64,000 bases of DNA from Marinoscillum sp. MHG1-6 (GTDB lineage: Bacteria; Bacteroidota; Bacteroidia; Cytophagales; Cyclobacteriaceae): positions 496,001-560,000 of the forward strand of contig NZ_JAMZMI010000002.1 in assembly GCF_024714475.1 (NCBI RefSeq), in the 5' to 3' direction. This document shows, piece after piece, positions 9,327 to 17,890 of the stretch. The position numbers and the translations under genes are program-made. The notes under the pieces were generated by a model. It worked only from the letters and a program-made list of their open reading frames with translations. It made no database searches and was not told the origin of the DNA. Position 1 is the first letter of the stretch. Each line of letters starts with the position of its first letter.

Positions 9327-10595
9327 ATGACAACACAAAAAAACAATTCATATATCCCAGAAATCGAAGAGGTGAAGAAAGCTCGGAATAACCTGAGCAA
9401 AGTGGTGATCAACAGCCCCCTTCAGCACAGCCTCATCCTCAGTGATAAATACAAGGCCAACGTCTATCTGAAGAGAGAAGACACACAGGTTGTTAGGTCT
9501 TACAAAATACGAGGTGCGTACAACAAGATTACCTCTCTTGATCAGGAAAGTCTTGCTAAAGGTGTGGTTTGTGCCAGTGCAGGCAATCATGCGCAGGGCG
9601 TCGCTTACTCCTGCCATAAACTTGGCGTAAAGGGCACGATTTTCATGCCCTCTCCTACACCCAAACAAAAGATCCAACAAGTTCGCATGTTTGGAAAGCA
9701 GATGGTGGATATCATGCTCGAGGGAGATACCTTCGATGATGCATACCATGCAGCCAAAGATTTCGAAAGGGCCAATGACTGCACTTTTGTTCATCCATTT
9801 GATGACGAAAAAGTCATAGAGGGTCAGGCCACTATTGGGCTTGAGCTTTTCAGCGATGCAGATTTCAACATGGATTACGTCTTTCTGCCTGTCGGGGGAG
9901 GCGGTCTTTCTGCCGGGGTTTCGAGTGTACTTAAGGTATTAAGTCCCAAAACCAAAATAATCGGTGTTGAGCCCGAGGGAGCACCGGCCATGCTGGAATC
10001 AATCAAACAAAACAAGGTTATAAGTCTGGAGAAAATTGACAAGTTCGTTGATGGGGCAGCGGTGAAGAAAGTCGGTGAGCTCACCTTTCCCCTATGCCAA
10101 AAATTCATGGAGGAAATCGTGCTGGTGAATGAGGGAAAGCTCTGTTCCGTACTCATTAATATGTACAACGAAAGTGGTATCATACTGGAGCCGGCAGGTG
10201 CATTATCCGTAGCAGTCCTGGACCAGTTTGCGGATAAAATCAAGGGTAAAAATGTAGTATGCGTGCTCTCAGGGAGCAACAATGACATCACTCGAACAGA
10301 GGAGATTCGAGAGCGCTCTTTACTCTATGAAGGATTGATGCATTATTTCATTGTGAGATTTCCTCAACGTGCCGGCGCATTGAAAGAGTTTGTGAGTGAA
10401 GTATTGGGACCGGATGACGATATTCTTCATTTTGAGTACACCAAAAAAACTTCAAGAGAACAAGGACCTGCCGTGGTTGGTATTGAGCTAAAGTCACCGA
10501 AAGATTTCCAGCCACTACTCGAACGCATGAAGGAGCGGAATTTTTATGGTGAATACCTTAACGACCAGCCTGACCTCTTCAGATATATTGTCTAA
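9327..10595 (+). CDS. ilvA: Threonine dehydratase (deaminase), biosynthetic
   Basis: A 422-residue PLP enzyme that makes 2-oxobutyrate from threonine, the committed step to isoleucine. K60 in VRSYKIRGAY is the PLP lysine, and the glycine loop (PVGGGGLSAG) binds phosphate. The C-terminal ~85 residues (from MHYFIVRFPQRAGAL) form a single ACT-like regulatory domain, as in the ~420-residue Bacillus type rather than the 514-residue E. coli type. The ATG at 9327 is preferred over the TTG at 9303, which adds eight residues. It lies downstream of the ilvC terminator, so it is either read-through or separately promoted; no convincing promoter is visible. Confidence 0.93.
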   Translation: MTTQKNNSYIPEIEEVKKARNNLSKVVINSPLQHSLILSDKYKANVYLKREDTQVVRSYKIRGAYNKITSLDQESLAKGVVCASAGNHAQGVAYSCHKLGVKGTIFMPSPTPKQKIQQVRMFGKQMVDIMLEGDTFDDAYHAAKDFERANDCTFVHPFDDEKVIEGQATIGLELFSDADFNMDYVFLPVGGGGLSAGVSSVLKVLSPKTKIIGVEPEGAPAMLESIKQNKVISLEKIDKFVDGAAVKKVGELTFPLCQKFMEEIVLVNEGKLCSVLINMYNESGIILEPAGALSVAVLDQFADKIKGKNVVCVLSGSNNDITRTEEIRERSLLYEGLMHYFIVRFPQRAGALKEFVSEVLGPDDDILHFEYTKKTSREQGPAVVGIELKSPKDFQPLLERMKERNFYGEYLNDQPDLFRYIV

Positions 10596-10784
10596 GTCCA
10601 TTGCGATTTCTCAACCAAAACTCAGCGACACCACGATTAATTCTATATACAAGCCTTTCTTCCACAATATCAACCTGATATCATGGAGCAGGATTAAAAG
10701 AAACTTCAAAATCCACTCATAAGATGATCTAAGCATCTTAAATTCGCAGTAAATTTTTTTTCTTGAGCGGAAAGCCCAGATAAG

Positions 10785-13220
10785 ATGAAGGTATTAAAAT
10801 TCGGAGGTACTTCGGTTGGTTCGGAGGAAGCTATCAGGCAGGTAGCCAAAATTGTAATTGATAAAGCTCAATCAGACCAAATAGCAGTGGTGGTTTCTGC
10901 CGTAGGTGGGGTCACAGACAAGCTGATTAACATTGGTGAGTTGGCACAAAAACATGATACTGGTTACCAAACAGCGCTTCAGGATCTTCGAGCACTTCAC
11001 CTTGATCTTTTCGAAAAACTAACAGGAGAAAAATCTTCTACCACCATTGATGAGATTATCAATGAACTGGAGGAAATATGCAGAGGGGTTTTCCTTTTAA
11101 AGGAATTGACTCCAAAAAGCAGTGACTATATAGTTAGTACAGGAGAACGGCTTTCATCTTTCATTATCAAAGAATTTATTAACAAGTCTTTCGATAAGAT
11201 TACACTTTTTGATTCACGTAAAGTGATCAAAACGGACAAGCATTTTGGTCATGCTGCTGTTGATTTTGAAGCGTCCACAAAACTTGCACAGGCATTAACA
11301 CTTAATCAAATCAACCTATTCCCGGGGTTCATTGCCTCCACTCATAACAATGAGACTACCACTCTTGGAAGGGGTGGTTCGGATTACACGGCCGCCATAA
11401 TGGCCAAGCTTCTGAAGGCAGGTCACCTGGAAATATGGACTGATGTGGATGGCATCATGACATCAGATCCAAGATTGGTTAAGCAAGCTCATTTTATCGA
11501 CCACATCTCTTACGAAGAGGCACTTGAGCTTTCTCACTTCGGAGCCAAAGTAATTTATCCGCCAAGCATTCAGCCTGCTTTGGAAATTGGCATTCCGATC
11601 ACCATAAAAAATACTTTTAACCCTGAACATCAGGGCACGGAAATCACCAAGGAATGGGATCAGGACAAAACATTAATTCGAGGGATTACAAGTATCAAGG
11701 ACATATCGCTGATCAACTTGTCGGGAAGTGGAATGATTGGAATTCCAAGCTTTTCATTTCGACTGTTTAAAACCCTTTCTGATAACAAGATCAATATCAT
11801 ATTGATTACCCAGGCCTCTTCAGAGCATACCATTACGATCGGTGTTGCAGCCAAGGATGCCATCACCGCTGTTGAATGTTTATCGGAAGAGTTCAGTACC
11901 GAAGTCAAAAACAGCATCATCAATCCGATCGAATCGGAAGATGAACTTTCGATCATAGCTCTGGTGGGCGCCAACATGCGCAACCAGGTAGGAGTGAGTG
12001 GACAAATGTTTAATGTACTGGGTCGAAACGGTGTAAGCATTAAGGCCATTGCTCAGGGGTCTTCTGAAAGGAACATCTCTGCGGTGATTGTTAAAGAGGA
12101 TCTTGACAAGGCGCTCAACGTACTTCATGAGAGCTTCTTTTTATCTGACAGCAAACGAATCAACCTGTTCATTATTGGTACCGGGAATGTGGGTAAAGCC
12201 TTCCTGAGCCAATTGCAAGGTCAGTTTACCTACCTTAAAAAGCATCATCAATTGAACATCAAAGTCATTGGACTGGCAAACTCCAGGGTAATGACCTTCA
12301 TGAAGGATGGTATTCCGCTTTCCAAATGGGAAGAAAAAATTGGAGAGTCTACGGAGAAGTTTGACCGTAATGCATTCTACCAGTACATGGAGAATTACAA
12401 CCTTCGTAACTCCATCTTTATAGACATCACAGGATCATCAGAAATTGCTTCAATGTACTCGGACATCTTGAAAGAAAGCGTATCTGTTGTAACACCAAAT
12501 AAAATTGCTGCGACAGCACCATTTGGAGAATACAAAGCTCTTAAGCAAACTGCTCAGCGATTTGGAAGCCAGTTTCTTTTCGAAACAAATGTATGCGCAG
12601 GGCTACCAGTGCTTTCCACACTATCTGACCTCATCAAATCAGGCGATCAGGTACATTCTGTCGAGGCTGTTCTTTCCGGAACACTCAATTTCCTATTCAA
12701 TGAATATGATGGAACCGAGAAGTTCGTTGAGGTAATCAAAAAAGCGAAGAAAATGGGCTACACCGAACCTGATCCACGTTTGGACCTTTTCTGTGAGGAC
12801 GTGAAGCGAAAAATACTGATACTGATTCGCGAAAGTGGCTATGAGCATGAAATCGGAGAAATCGCTTTGGAATCATTCCTCCCTGAAAGCTGTGTTGGTA
12901 GTACTTCCATAGATGACTTCTATGATAAGGTAGAGAAAGAAGAACCTCATTTCAAGGCAATATATGATAAGGCAAAGGCAAACGGGACCCAATTGCGTGT
13001 CGTAGCAAGCTATAAAGACGGTAAAGCTTCTGTAGGCCTTGAGGAAATTTCACCGGAACATCCTTTCTTCTACCTTGAAGGAAGTGATAATATCGTGCTA
13101 TTCTACACCAATAGGTACAAGGCTCAGCCGTTGGTGATCAAAGGAGCCGGAGCCGGAGCAGACGTAACTGCATCCGGGATTTTCGCCGATGTACTTAGAA
13201 TAGCCCAATCTGATCAATAA
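10785..13220 (+). CDS. thrA: Bifunctional aspartokinase I / homoserine dehydrogenase I
   Basis: An 811-residue fusion that catalyses the first and third steps from aspartate to threonine. The aspartokinase domain starts with KFGGTSVG (5-12) and covers about 1-290. Two ACT domains (about 310-455) would bind threonine. The homoserine dehydrogenase part starts at the Rossmann motif GTGNVGK (about 465) and runs to the end. Length equals the E. coli ThrA class. It heads thrABC, with thrB starting 1 base after its stop. The 189-base gap upstream holds no clear promoter or attenuator, only a 7-bp AT-rich hairpin near 10721-10741. A separate monofunctional aspartokinase is at 49.6-50.9 kb. Confidence 0.96.
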   Translation: MKVLKFGGTSVGSEEAIRQVAKIVIDKAQSDQIAVVVSAVGGVTDKLINIGELAQKHDTGYQTALQDLRALHLDLFEKLTGEKSSTTIDEIINELEEICRGVFLLKELTPKSSDYIVSTGERLSSFIIKEFINKSFDKITLFDSRKVIKTDKHFGHAAVDFEASTKLAQALTLNQINLFPGFIASTHNNETTTLGRGGSDYTAAIMAKLLKAGHLEIWTDVDGIMTSDPRLVKQAHFIDHISYEEALELSHFGAKVIYPPSIQPALEIGIPITIKNTFNPEHQGTEITKEWDQDKTLIRGITSIKDISLINLSGSGMIGIPSFSFRLFKTLSDNKINIILITQASSEHTITIGVAAKDAITAVECLSEEFSTEVKNSIINPIESEDELSIIALVGANMRNQVGVSGQMFNVLGRNGVSIKAIAQGSSERNISAVIVKEDLDKALNVLHESFFLSDSKRINLFIIGTGNVGKAFLSQLQGQFTYLKKHHQLNIKVIGLANSRVMTFMKDGIPLSKWEEKIGESTEKFDRNAFYQYMENYNLRNSIFIDITGSSEIASMYSDILKESVSVVTPNKIAATAPFGEYKALKQTAQRFGSQFLFETNVCAGLPVLSTLSDLIKSGDQVHSVEAVLSGTLNFLFNEYDGTEKFVEVIKKAKKMGYTEPDPRLDLFCEDVKRKILILIRESGYEHEIGEIALESFLPESCVGSTSIDDFYDKVEKEEPHFKAIYDKAKANGTQLRVVASYKDGKASVGLEEISPEHPFFYLEGSDNIVLFYTNRYKAQPLVIKGAGAGADVTASGIFADVLRIAQSDQ

Positions 13221-13221
13221 T

Positions 13222-14148
13222 ATGGACGAAATTAAGGTTTTTGCCCCGGCGTCTGTCGCCAACGTGGGCTGTGGATATGATACCATTGGATTTGCTATTG
13301 ATGGGCTTGGTGACGAAATCATCATGTCTAAAAGGAGTGATTCCAAACTTGTCATTAAAGAAATTATTGGTGCTGATCTGCCGCTAGAACCAGAGGAGAA
13401 CGTAGCCACTATCTCTATAAGGGCCCTACTTGACCACCTCGGGTCAGATCAGGGATTTGACATCACAATCAAAAAACTTTTTAAGCCAGGTAGTGGATTA
13501 GGGTCAAGTGCCTCCAGTGCAGCTGGAGCAGTCTTTGCTGCGAACGAACTACTGGGAGAGCCCATTGACAAAAAGGATCTGATCCACTTTGCTTTGGAAG
13601 GAGAAGCATTCGCCTCCAAATCTTACCATGCCGATAACGTAGCGCCTTCACTCATTGGAGGATTCAACGTTATTCGGGCATATGAACCAGAACTTGATAT
13701 TTTTCAGGTAAATGTCCCTGCGGATTTATGGGTACTGATCATTTTCCCTGATGTGGTGATTAAAACTTCCGAATCAAAGAAATTAATACCTACCAGTCTA
13801 AGCATTAAGGATGCACGTGATCAATGGTCAAATGTAGCAGGCCTAATTCAGGCATTTAACACCCATGATTTTGAGCTGTTAAGAAAGTCTGTTACTGACC
13901 TGGTGGCCGAGCCTGTGAGAAAGGGGCTTATCCCGGGTTACGATCAGGTAAAGCAACTGGCCTATGATCATGGCAGTGTTGGATTCAATATATCAGGTTC
14001 GGGACCAAGCATGTTTGCCTTGTTCAAGAATGAAAAGGCCATGAATGCCGCCAAACCTGAAATCAAAAAGCTTTATGAAGAAATGAACCTTCCTGTCATT
14101 CTTCATTCATCCAAAATCAATTTGAGAGGCTGTGAAGTGATCTCATGA
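13222..14148 (+). CDS. thrB: Homoserine kinase
   Basis: A 308-residue GHMP-family kinase that phosphorylates homoserine with ATP. The N-terminal substrate motif ASVANVGCGYDTIGFA and the phosphate loop KPGSGLGSSASSAAGA (about residues 91-106) are both clear. The C-terminal GHMP motif SGSGPSMFAL is present. It is one base after thrA and 13 before thrC, so it is translated from one message with them. Confidence 0.96.
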   Translation: MDEIKVFAPASVANVGCGYDTIGFAIDGLGDEIIMSKRSDSKLVIKEIIGADLPLEPEENVATISIRALLDHLGSDQGFDITIKKLFKPGSGLGSSASSAAGAVFAANELLGEPIDKKDLIHFALEGEAFASKSYHADNVAPSLIGGFNVIRAYEPELDIFQVNVPADLWVLIIFPDVVIKTSESKKLIPTSLSIKDARDQWSNVAGLIQAFNTHDFELLRKSVTDLVAEPVRKGLIPGYDQVKQLAYDHGSVGFNISGSGPSMFALFKNEKAMNAAKPEIKKLYEEMNLPVILHSSKINLRGCEVIS

Positions 14149-14161
14149 ACAGAGCAGAATC

Positions 14162-15448
14162 ATGAAATTCTATAGTACAAAAGGCAAAAATCAGAGAATA
14201 TCATTCAAAGAGGCAGTCATCAAAAGCTTGCCTCAGGATAATGGTCTCTACTTTCCTGAAATTATTCCGGTACTTGGTGATCCATTCTTCTCCGAATATG
14301 GCTCTTATACACTTCCTGAAATCGGAACCTCTGTGATGAAGCACTTCTGCAGTGATGATATTCCATTGGATAAGCTGGAGGAGATCATGGAAGATGTTCT
14401 AAGCTTCGATATCCCGCTGGTAAGTGTTGCAAAAAATATAAATAGCCTGGAGCTCTTTCATGGACCAACCTATGCCTTTAAAGATGTTGGAGCTCGTTTT
14501 CTGGCTCGTTGTTTAGGGTATTTTAATGAATCCGAAAATAAGGAAGTCACCATTTTGGTGGCAACTTCCGGAGATACAGGAGGAGCTGTGGCCGCAGGAT
14601 TTTATAAAGTACCTGGTGTAAAAGTGATTATCCTCTACCCTACTGGAAAAGTCAGTGAGTTACAGGAAAAGCAATTAACCACGCTTGGTGAAAATATTAC
14701 CGCGTTGGAGGTTGACGGAGACTTCGATGATTGTCAGGCACTGGTAAAGCTAGCCTTTCTTGATAAAGAGATCAATGAAAAACTGGCTTTGTCATCCGCT
14801 AACTCTATTAACATTGCGCGCTGGCTACCACAGTCAATCTATTATTACCAGGCCGTCCGCAAGGCTCAGGGTGACGGGAATGTAGTGGTATCTGTCCCAA
14901 GTGGAAACTATGGCAACATCACCGCTGGTATGCTCGCCAAGAAAATGGGACTCCCCATTCATCGCTTCATAGCAGCATCTAATGCCAATGATATCGTTCC
15001 AAGATATATTCGCAACGGATCCTACGAAATCCTTCCGACCATTGCTACGCTTTCTAATGCGATGGATGTGAGTAACCCAAGCAACTTTCCACGAATGATG
15101 GAGCTATATGGTGATGATTGGAATGCTGTCAAAAATGACGTGAAAGGCTATACATTAGATGATGAGCACACCCTCAGGACCATGCAGCAATGCCAGTCTG
15201 ATCATAAGTACACATTGGATCCTCATGGTGCAATTGGCTATGAAGCACTAAACAAAACGCTACTTGACAGGGAAGTGGGAGTCTTTTTAGAAACTGCCCA
15301 TCCATGTAAATTCATCCCTACTGTTGAAAAGGCATTAAATACCGAATATAAGATCCCTGATTTCGCAGCTGACTTAATGTCTCGCCGAAAACAAGCTGAC
15401 CCCTTAGGGAAACAGTTTTCTTCATTCAAAAATTACCTCATGGCCTGA
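14162..15448 (+). CDS. thrC: Threonine synthase
   Basis: A 428-residue PLP enzyme that converts O-phosphohomoserine to threonine. The PLP lysine is K107 in HGPTYAFKDVGAR. The glycine-rich ATSGDTGGAVA loop (about 139-149) and the NSINIARWLPQ substrate region mark the E. coli-like, ~430-residue class. It is the last gene of thrABC. Its stop codon lies inside the left arm of the operon terminator. Confidence 0.96.
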   Translation: MKFYSTKGKNQRISFKEAVIKSLPQDNGLYFPEIIPVLGDPFFSEYGSYTLPEIGTSVMKHFCSDDIPLDKLEEIMEDVLSFDIPLVSVAKNINSLELFHGPTYAFKDVGARFLARCLGYFNESENKEVTILVATSGDTGGAVAAGFYKVPGVKVIILYPTGKVSELQEKQLTTLGENITALEVDGDFDDCQALVKLAFLDKEINEKLALSSANSINIARWLPQSIYYYQAVRKAQGDGNVVVSVPSGNYGNITAGMLAKKMGLPIHRFIAASNANDIVPRYIRNGSYEILPTIATLSNAMDVSNPSNFPRMMELYGDDWNAVKNDVKGYTLDDEHTLRTMQQCQSDHKYTLDPHGAIGYEALNKTLLDREVGVFLETAHPCKFIPTVEKALNTEYKIPDFAADLMSRRKQADPLGKQFSSFKNYLMA

Positions 15449-15467
15449 TCCACTCAGGCTTTTTTTT
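15443..15467 (+). terminator. Terminator of thrABC
   Basis: GCCTGA (15443-15448, containing the thrC TGA) pairs with TCAGGC (15454-15459) around a 5-base loop, followed by eight T. Confidence 0.88.
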
Positions 15468-15664
15468 GCCCTTTACATAGGACAATTTCCTTCATAACCG
15501 AACACGTTTTCTGTGTTTCGGGTCCTCGATTTGGAATATTTCTCGCTACATTTTGGTTAATAGTACCTATAAGTATGGTAAATGTAAACATTTAACCATT
15601 AGGTATTATCTTCCTTATTGTCAAAAGGTTAAGAATCATAACTATCTGATATACAGATACTTAG

Positions 15665-15696
15665 TTTGCTTTAATTGAAGTAATTAGTTATATTGA
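15665..15696 (+). promoter_or_regulatory. Promoter for the small Gly-tailed lipoprotein
   Basis: A TTTG -33 box (15665-15668) is followed after 20 bases by TATATTGA (15689-15696), one base from the TAnnTTTG -7 consensus. It would give a 5' UTR of about 25 bases. Apart from this, the 279-base gap 15449-15727 holds only the thrC terminator and a loose hairpin. Confidence 0.55.
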
Positions 15697-15727
15697 TTGA
15701 GAATTCAAACATTAAACAATCAGTATT

Positions 15728-15910
15728 ATGAAAAAATTACTTTCAATTTTTGCAGTGCTTTTTACTGTAGCAATCATTGCTCCTTCATGCACCTCCGATG
15801 AGGGCTTTGAAGAAATCGTTATCAATTCAGAATTAGATCAGGTAGCACCTGATGGTAGTGGCGGAACTGGATCCGGAGGAGGCGAAACACCTCCCGGAGG
15901 AGGCGGTTAA
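15728..15910 (+). CDS. Small lipoprotein with glycine-rich tail (60 aa)
   Basis: The N-terminus is a clean lipoprotein signal (MKK, hydrophobic stretch, lipobox APSC with Cys at about 21). An acidic 20-residue linker follows, then a low-complexity tail in which Gly dominates the last 18 residues, ending in PPGGGG. It has its own promoter match and a strong terminator 24 bases after the stop, so it looks like a real monocistronic gene. I do not recognise a family. Similar tiny Gly/Pro-tailed lipoproteins occur in Bacteroidota; their role is unknown to me. It probably sits in the envelope, mature length about 40 residues. Confidence 0.7.
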   Translation: MKKLLSIFAVLFTVAIIAPSCTSDEGFEEIVINSELDQVAPDGSGGTGSGGGETPPGGGG

Positions 15911-15933
15911 TCGAAAAATATCCTTGTTCGTAG

Positions 15934-15965
15934 AAAAGGCGGGTACGTATACCCGCCTTTTTTTT
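15934..15965 (+). terminator. Terminator after the small lipoprotein
   Basis: An 8-bp perfect stem GGCGGGTA/TACCCGCC (15938-15945 and 15950-15957) with a CGTA loop, A-rich upstream, followed by eight T. It ends 23 bases before the next gene's ATG. Confidence 0.93.
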
Positions 15966-15988
15966 ATATTAGGGGAAGGCTATACGAT

Positions 15989-17266
15989 ATGATTTCTTTA
16001 CGTTTACTGCTTACTTTCGTACTCGCCCTGAGTATATCTGTCCTTTTGGCCGCCTCTGAAAAGAGCATTCAAGAGCAGCATAGTATTGCCTACAAACTAT
16101 TTGAATCAGACCCCCAAACGGCCCTGTTAATCGGAAAAGAGACTGAAAAGTTAGCTCATCAACAAGGATTTGAAGTATTAGAGGCTAATTCCATTTTCAT
16201 TCAAGCATGGGTTTATAAAATTCAAAACGAGCAGGGTAAAAGATTTCTGCTTTACCTCAAAGCTTTGGAGGTGCTGGAACCAGTTAAGGACTCCGACGGG
16301 GAGGCTACCTCTCTATACCTAACTTTGATGAGAAATACGGGAGTTATCCTTAAGGAGCACTTTGCTTATCCTCAGGCGTCAAAATATTTTGATGAAGCCC
16401 TTGAAATAGCTGAGCGGATGCAGGATTATAAAATGATGGCAAGGATTTTTCAAAATAAGGCCTCATTGGAAATTGAACAGCATCAACATCCACAAGCACT
16501 CACATTTATTAATGAAGGTATCAAACAAGCCAGGAAAGTTGACGATCAGGTTCTGTTAATGGATTTATTGAATGAAAGAGGTTTAGTTCAAATAGAGCTT
16601 GGTCATCTGGATGCGGCAAGAGAAAATTTTCAAGATTTGATTCAGCTAGCTGCAAAAAGACCTGATTTGATCAAGTATGTTGGTCTCTCCTGGCAGAACA
16701 TAGGATATGCCTATTCCAAAGAATTAAAAACAGAAGAAGCTATTACCTCCTACCTAAAGGCAAATGATATCTGGAACAACTCCACCGGTTATGATTACGA
16801 GCGATTCATGGTCTTTTTAAACTTAAGTGAATCTTATCAGATATCGGGCGATATGAAAATGGCTGAAGCAATGGGCCTTCGTGCGATTGACCTGTATCCT
16901 AATGTAGACCTGAAGCCTGACCATTACACTGTTTTTGATGTTATGTCAAGCATCTATTTTGCTCAGGAACAGTATTTAAAATCTCATGAGAATGCTATAA
17001 GATATCGAGAGGAAAACGAGAAGTTTCTCGCCTTCCAGGATGAGATGATCAAAGTGAAAGATCAATATAAAATGGAGGTATTGGCTGCTGGATTTTTTGT
17101 TGAAAAGAATTCAGCAAAAAATGAAAACATCTACCTCACATTAATAACCATCATTTCTTCAATTTTCACAATCCTGTTAATCGCAGGATTCGTAAGACAG
17201 CATTATAAGAAACAAGCTATCAAGAAGTCCATTCTTGACATTTACTCCAGAGACCTCCCTGCCTAG
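15989..17266 (+). CDS. TPR-repeat protein with signal peptide and C-terminal membrane anchor
   Basis: A 425-residue protein. A signal sequence (about 1-22) is followed by about eight TPR-like helical pairs (about 30-345) with recurring A-x2-Y/F spacing. One transmembrane segment (about 377-396) and a 28-residue basic cytoplasmic tail follow. The layout equals the sensor half of Bacteroidota TPR-histidine kinases or TPR-LuxR regulators, but the chain stops after the membrane helix, so no output domain is present. It may be an orphan sensor or a truncated regulator. It starts only 23 bases after a strong terminator and ends overlapping the convergent nitroreductase by 4 bases. Confidence 0.7.
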   Translation: MISLRLLLTFVLALSISVLLAASEKSIQEQHSIAYKLFESDPQTALLIGKETEKLAHQQGFEVLEANSIFIQAWVYKIQNEQGKRFLLYLKALEVLEPVKDSDGEATSLYLTLMRNTGVILKEHFAYPQASKYFDEALEIAERMQDYKMMARIFQNKASLEIEQHQHPQALTFINEGIKQARKVDDQVLLMDLLNERGLVQIELGHLDAARENFQDLIQLAAKRPDLIKYVGLSWQNIGYAYSKELKTEEAITSYLKANDIWNNSTGYDYERFMVFLNLSESYQISGDMKMAEAMGLRAIDLYPNVDLKPDHYTVFDVMSSIYFAQEQYLKSHENAIRYREENEKFLAFQDEMIKVKDQYKMEVLAAGFFVEKNSAKNENIYLTLITIISSIFTILLIAGFVRQHYKKQAIKKSILDIYSRDLPA

Positions 17267-17835
17267 TCCAACCACTTTACTCTACTCTGCGCAACCTCCT
17301 TCTTAGGGCCACGAGGCAACTCGTTATAATATCCCGCATAAAATATCCCCAAACACTGCTCACCTTCCTCAAGAGGTTCAAATTCACCAAAATATTCCAG
17401 CAAATCAGGAGTACTCCAATATGAGCCTACACCATATGCGTGAAGAGTAAGCCAGATATTCTGAACAGCCATAGCGACTGCCGCAACTTCCTCCCATTCC
17501 GGAACTCGCCCCTTTGGATCTCTTTGCATACAAATGGCAATAAGCGCTCCTGCTTTTTGTGGATTCATTTTCAGCTTCTCATACTTGGCAATGGAAAAAG
17601 TCTCGAGTGAGGTGATACTCCTGTATTTTTCCGACATAAAAATCCCGAAGCGTTTCTGTGCAGTACCTTGCATTACGCGAAATCTCCATGGTTGCGTAAG
17701 CTTATGGGTAGGGGCGCAGTTGGCATTTTCAAGTGCCTTCTGCAACACCGCTTTTGGTATTTCCTGTTCAATATATTGAGGTGGATAAACCGACCTTCTC
17801 GTCCGGATCAGTTGATGAACTTCTTCAATAGTCAT
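17263..17835 (-). CDS. Nitroreductase family protein
   Basis: A 190-residue FMN-dependent oxidoreductase of the nitroreductase fold. The N-terminal FMN-binding TRRSV (about 12-16) is followed by the APTHKLTQPWRF region, typical of the small YdjA-like nitroreductases. Mid-protein AVAMAVQNIWL and YGVGSYW are conserved in the family. It would use NAD(P)H to reduce nitro compounds or quinones; the true substrate is unknown. Single gene, convergent with the TPR protein. Confidence 0.88.
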   Translation of the reverse strand: MTIEEVHQLIRTRRSVYPPQYIEQEIPKAVLQKALENANCAPTHKLTQPWRFRVMQGTAQKRFGIFMSEKYRSITSLETFSIAKYEKLKMNPQKAGALIAICMQRDPKGRVPEWEEVAAVAMAVQNIWLTLHAYGVGSYWSTPDLLEYFGEFEPLEEGEQCLGIFYAGYYNELPRGPKKEVAQSRVKWLD

Positions 17836-17890
17836 GCGACAAAACTAGATACAAATTGGTTGTCTAACATGCGATATTTCGTGAAAACAT

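Noticed and set aside
10601-10760. Possible thr attenuator: a TTG-started 25-codon frame ending in TIST, then a 7-bp hairpin and a run of eight T before thrA
   Set aside because: The frame lacks ATG/GTG, has only four Thr and two Ile codons spread out, the hairpin is AT-rich and 14 bases from the T-run, and no antiterminator pairing is evident. Much weaker than the ilv case.
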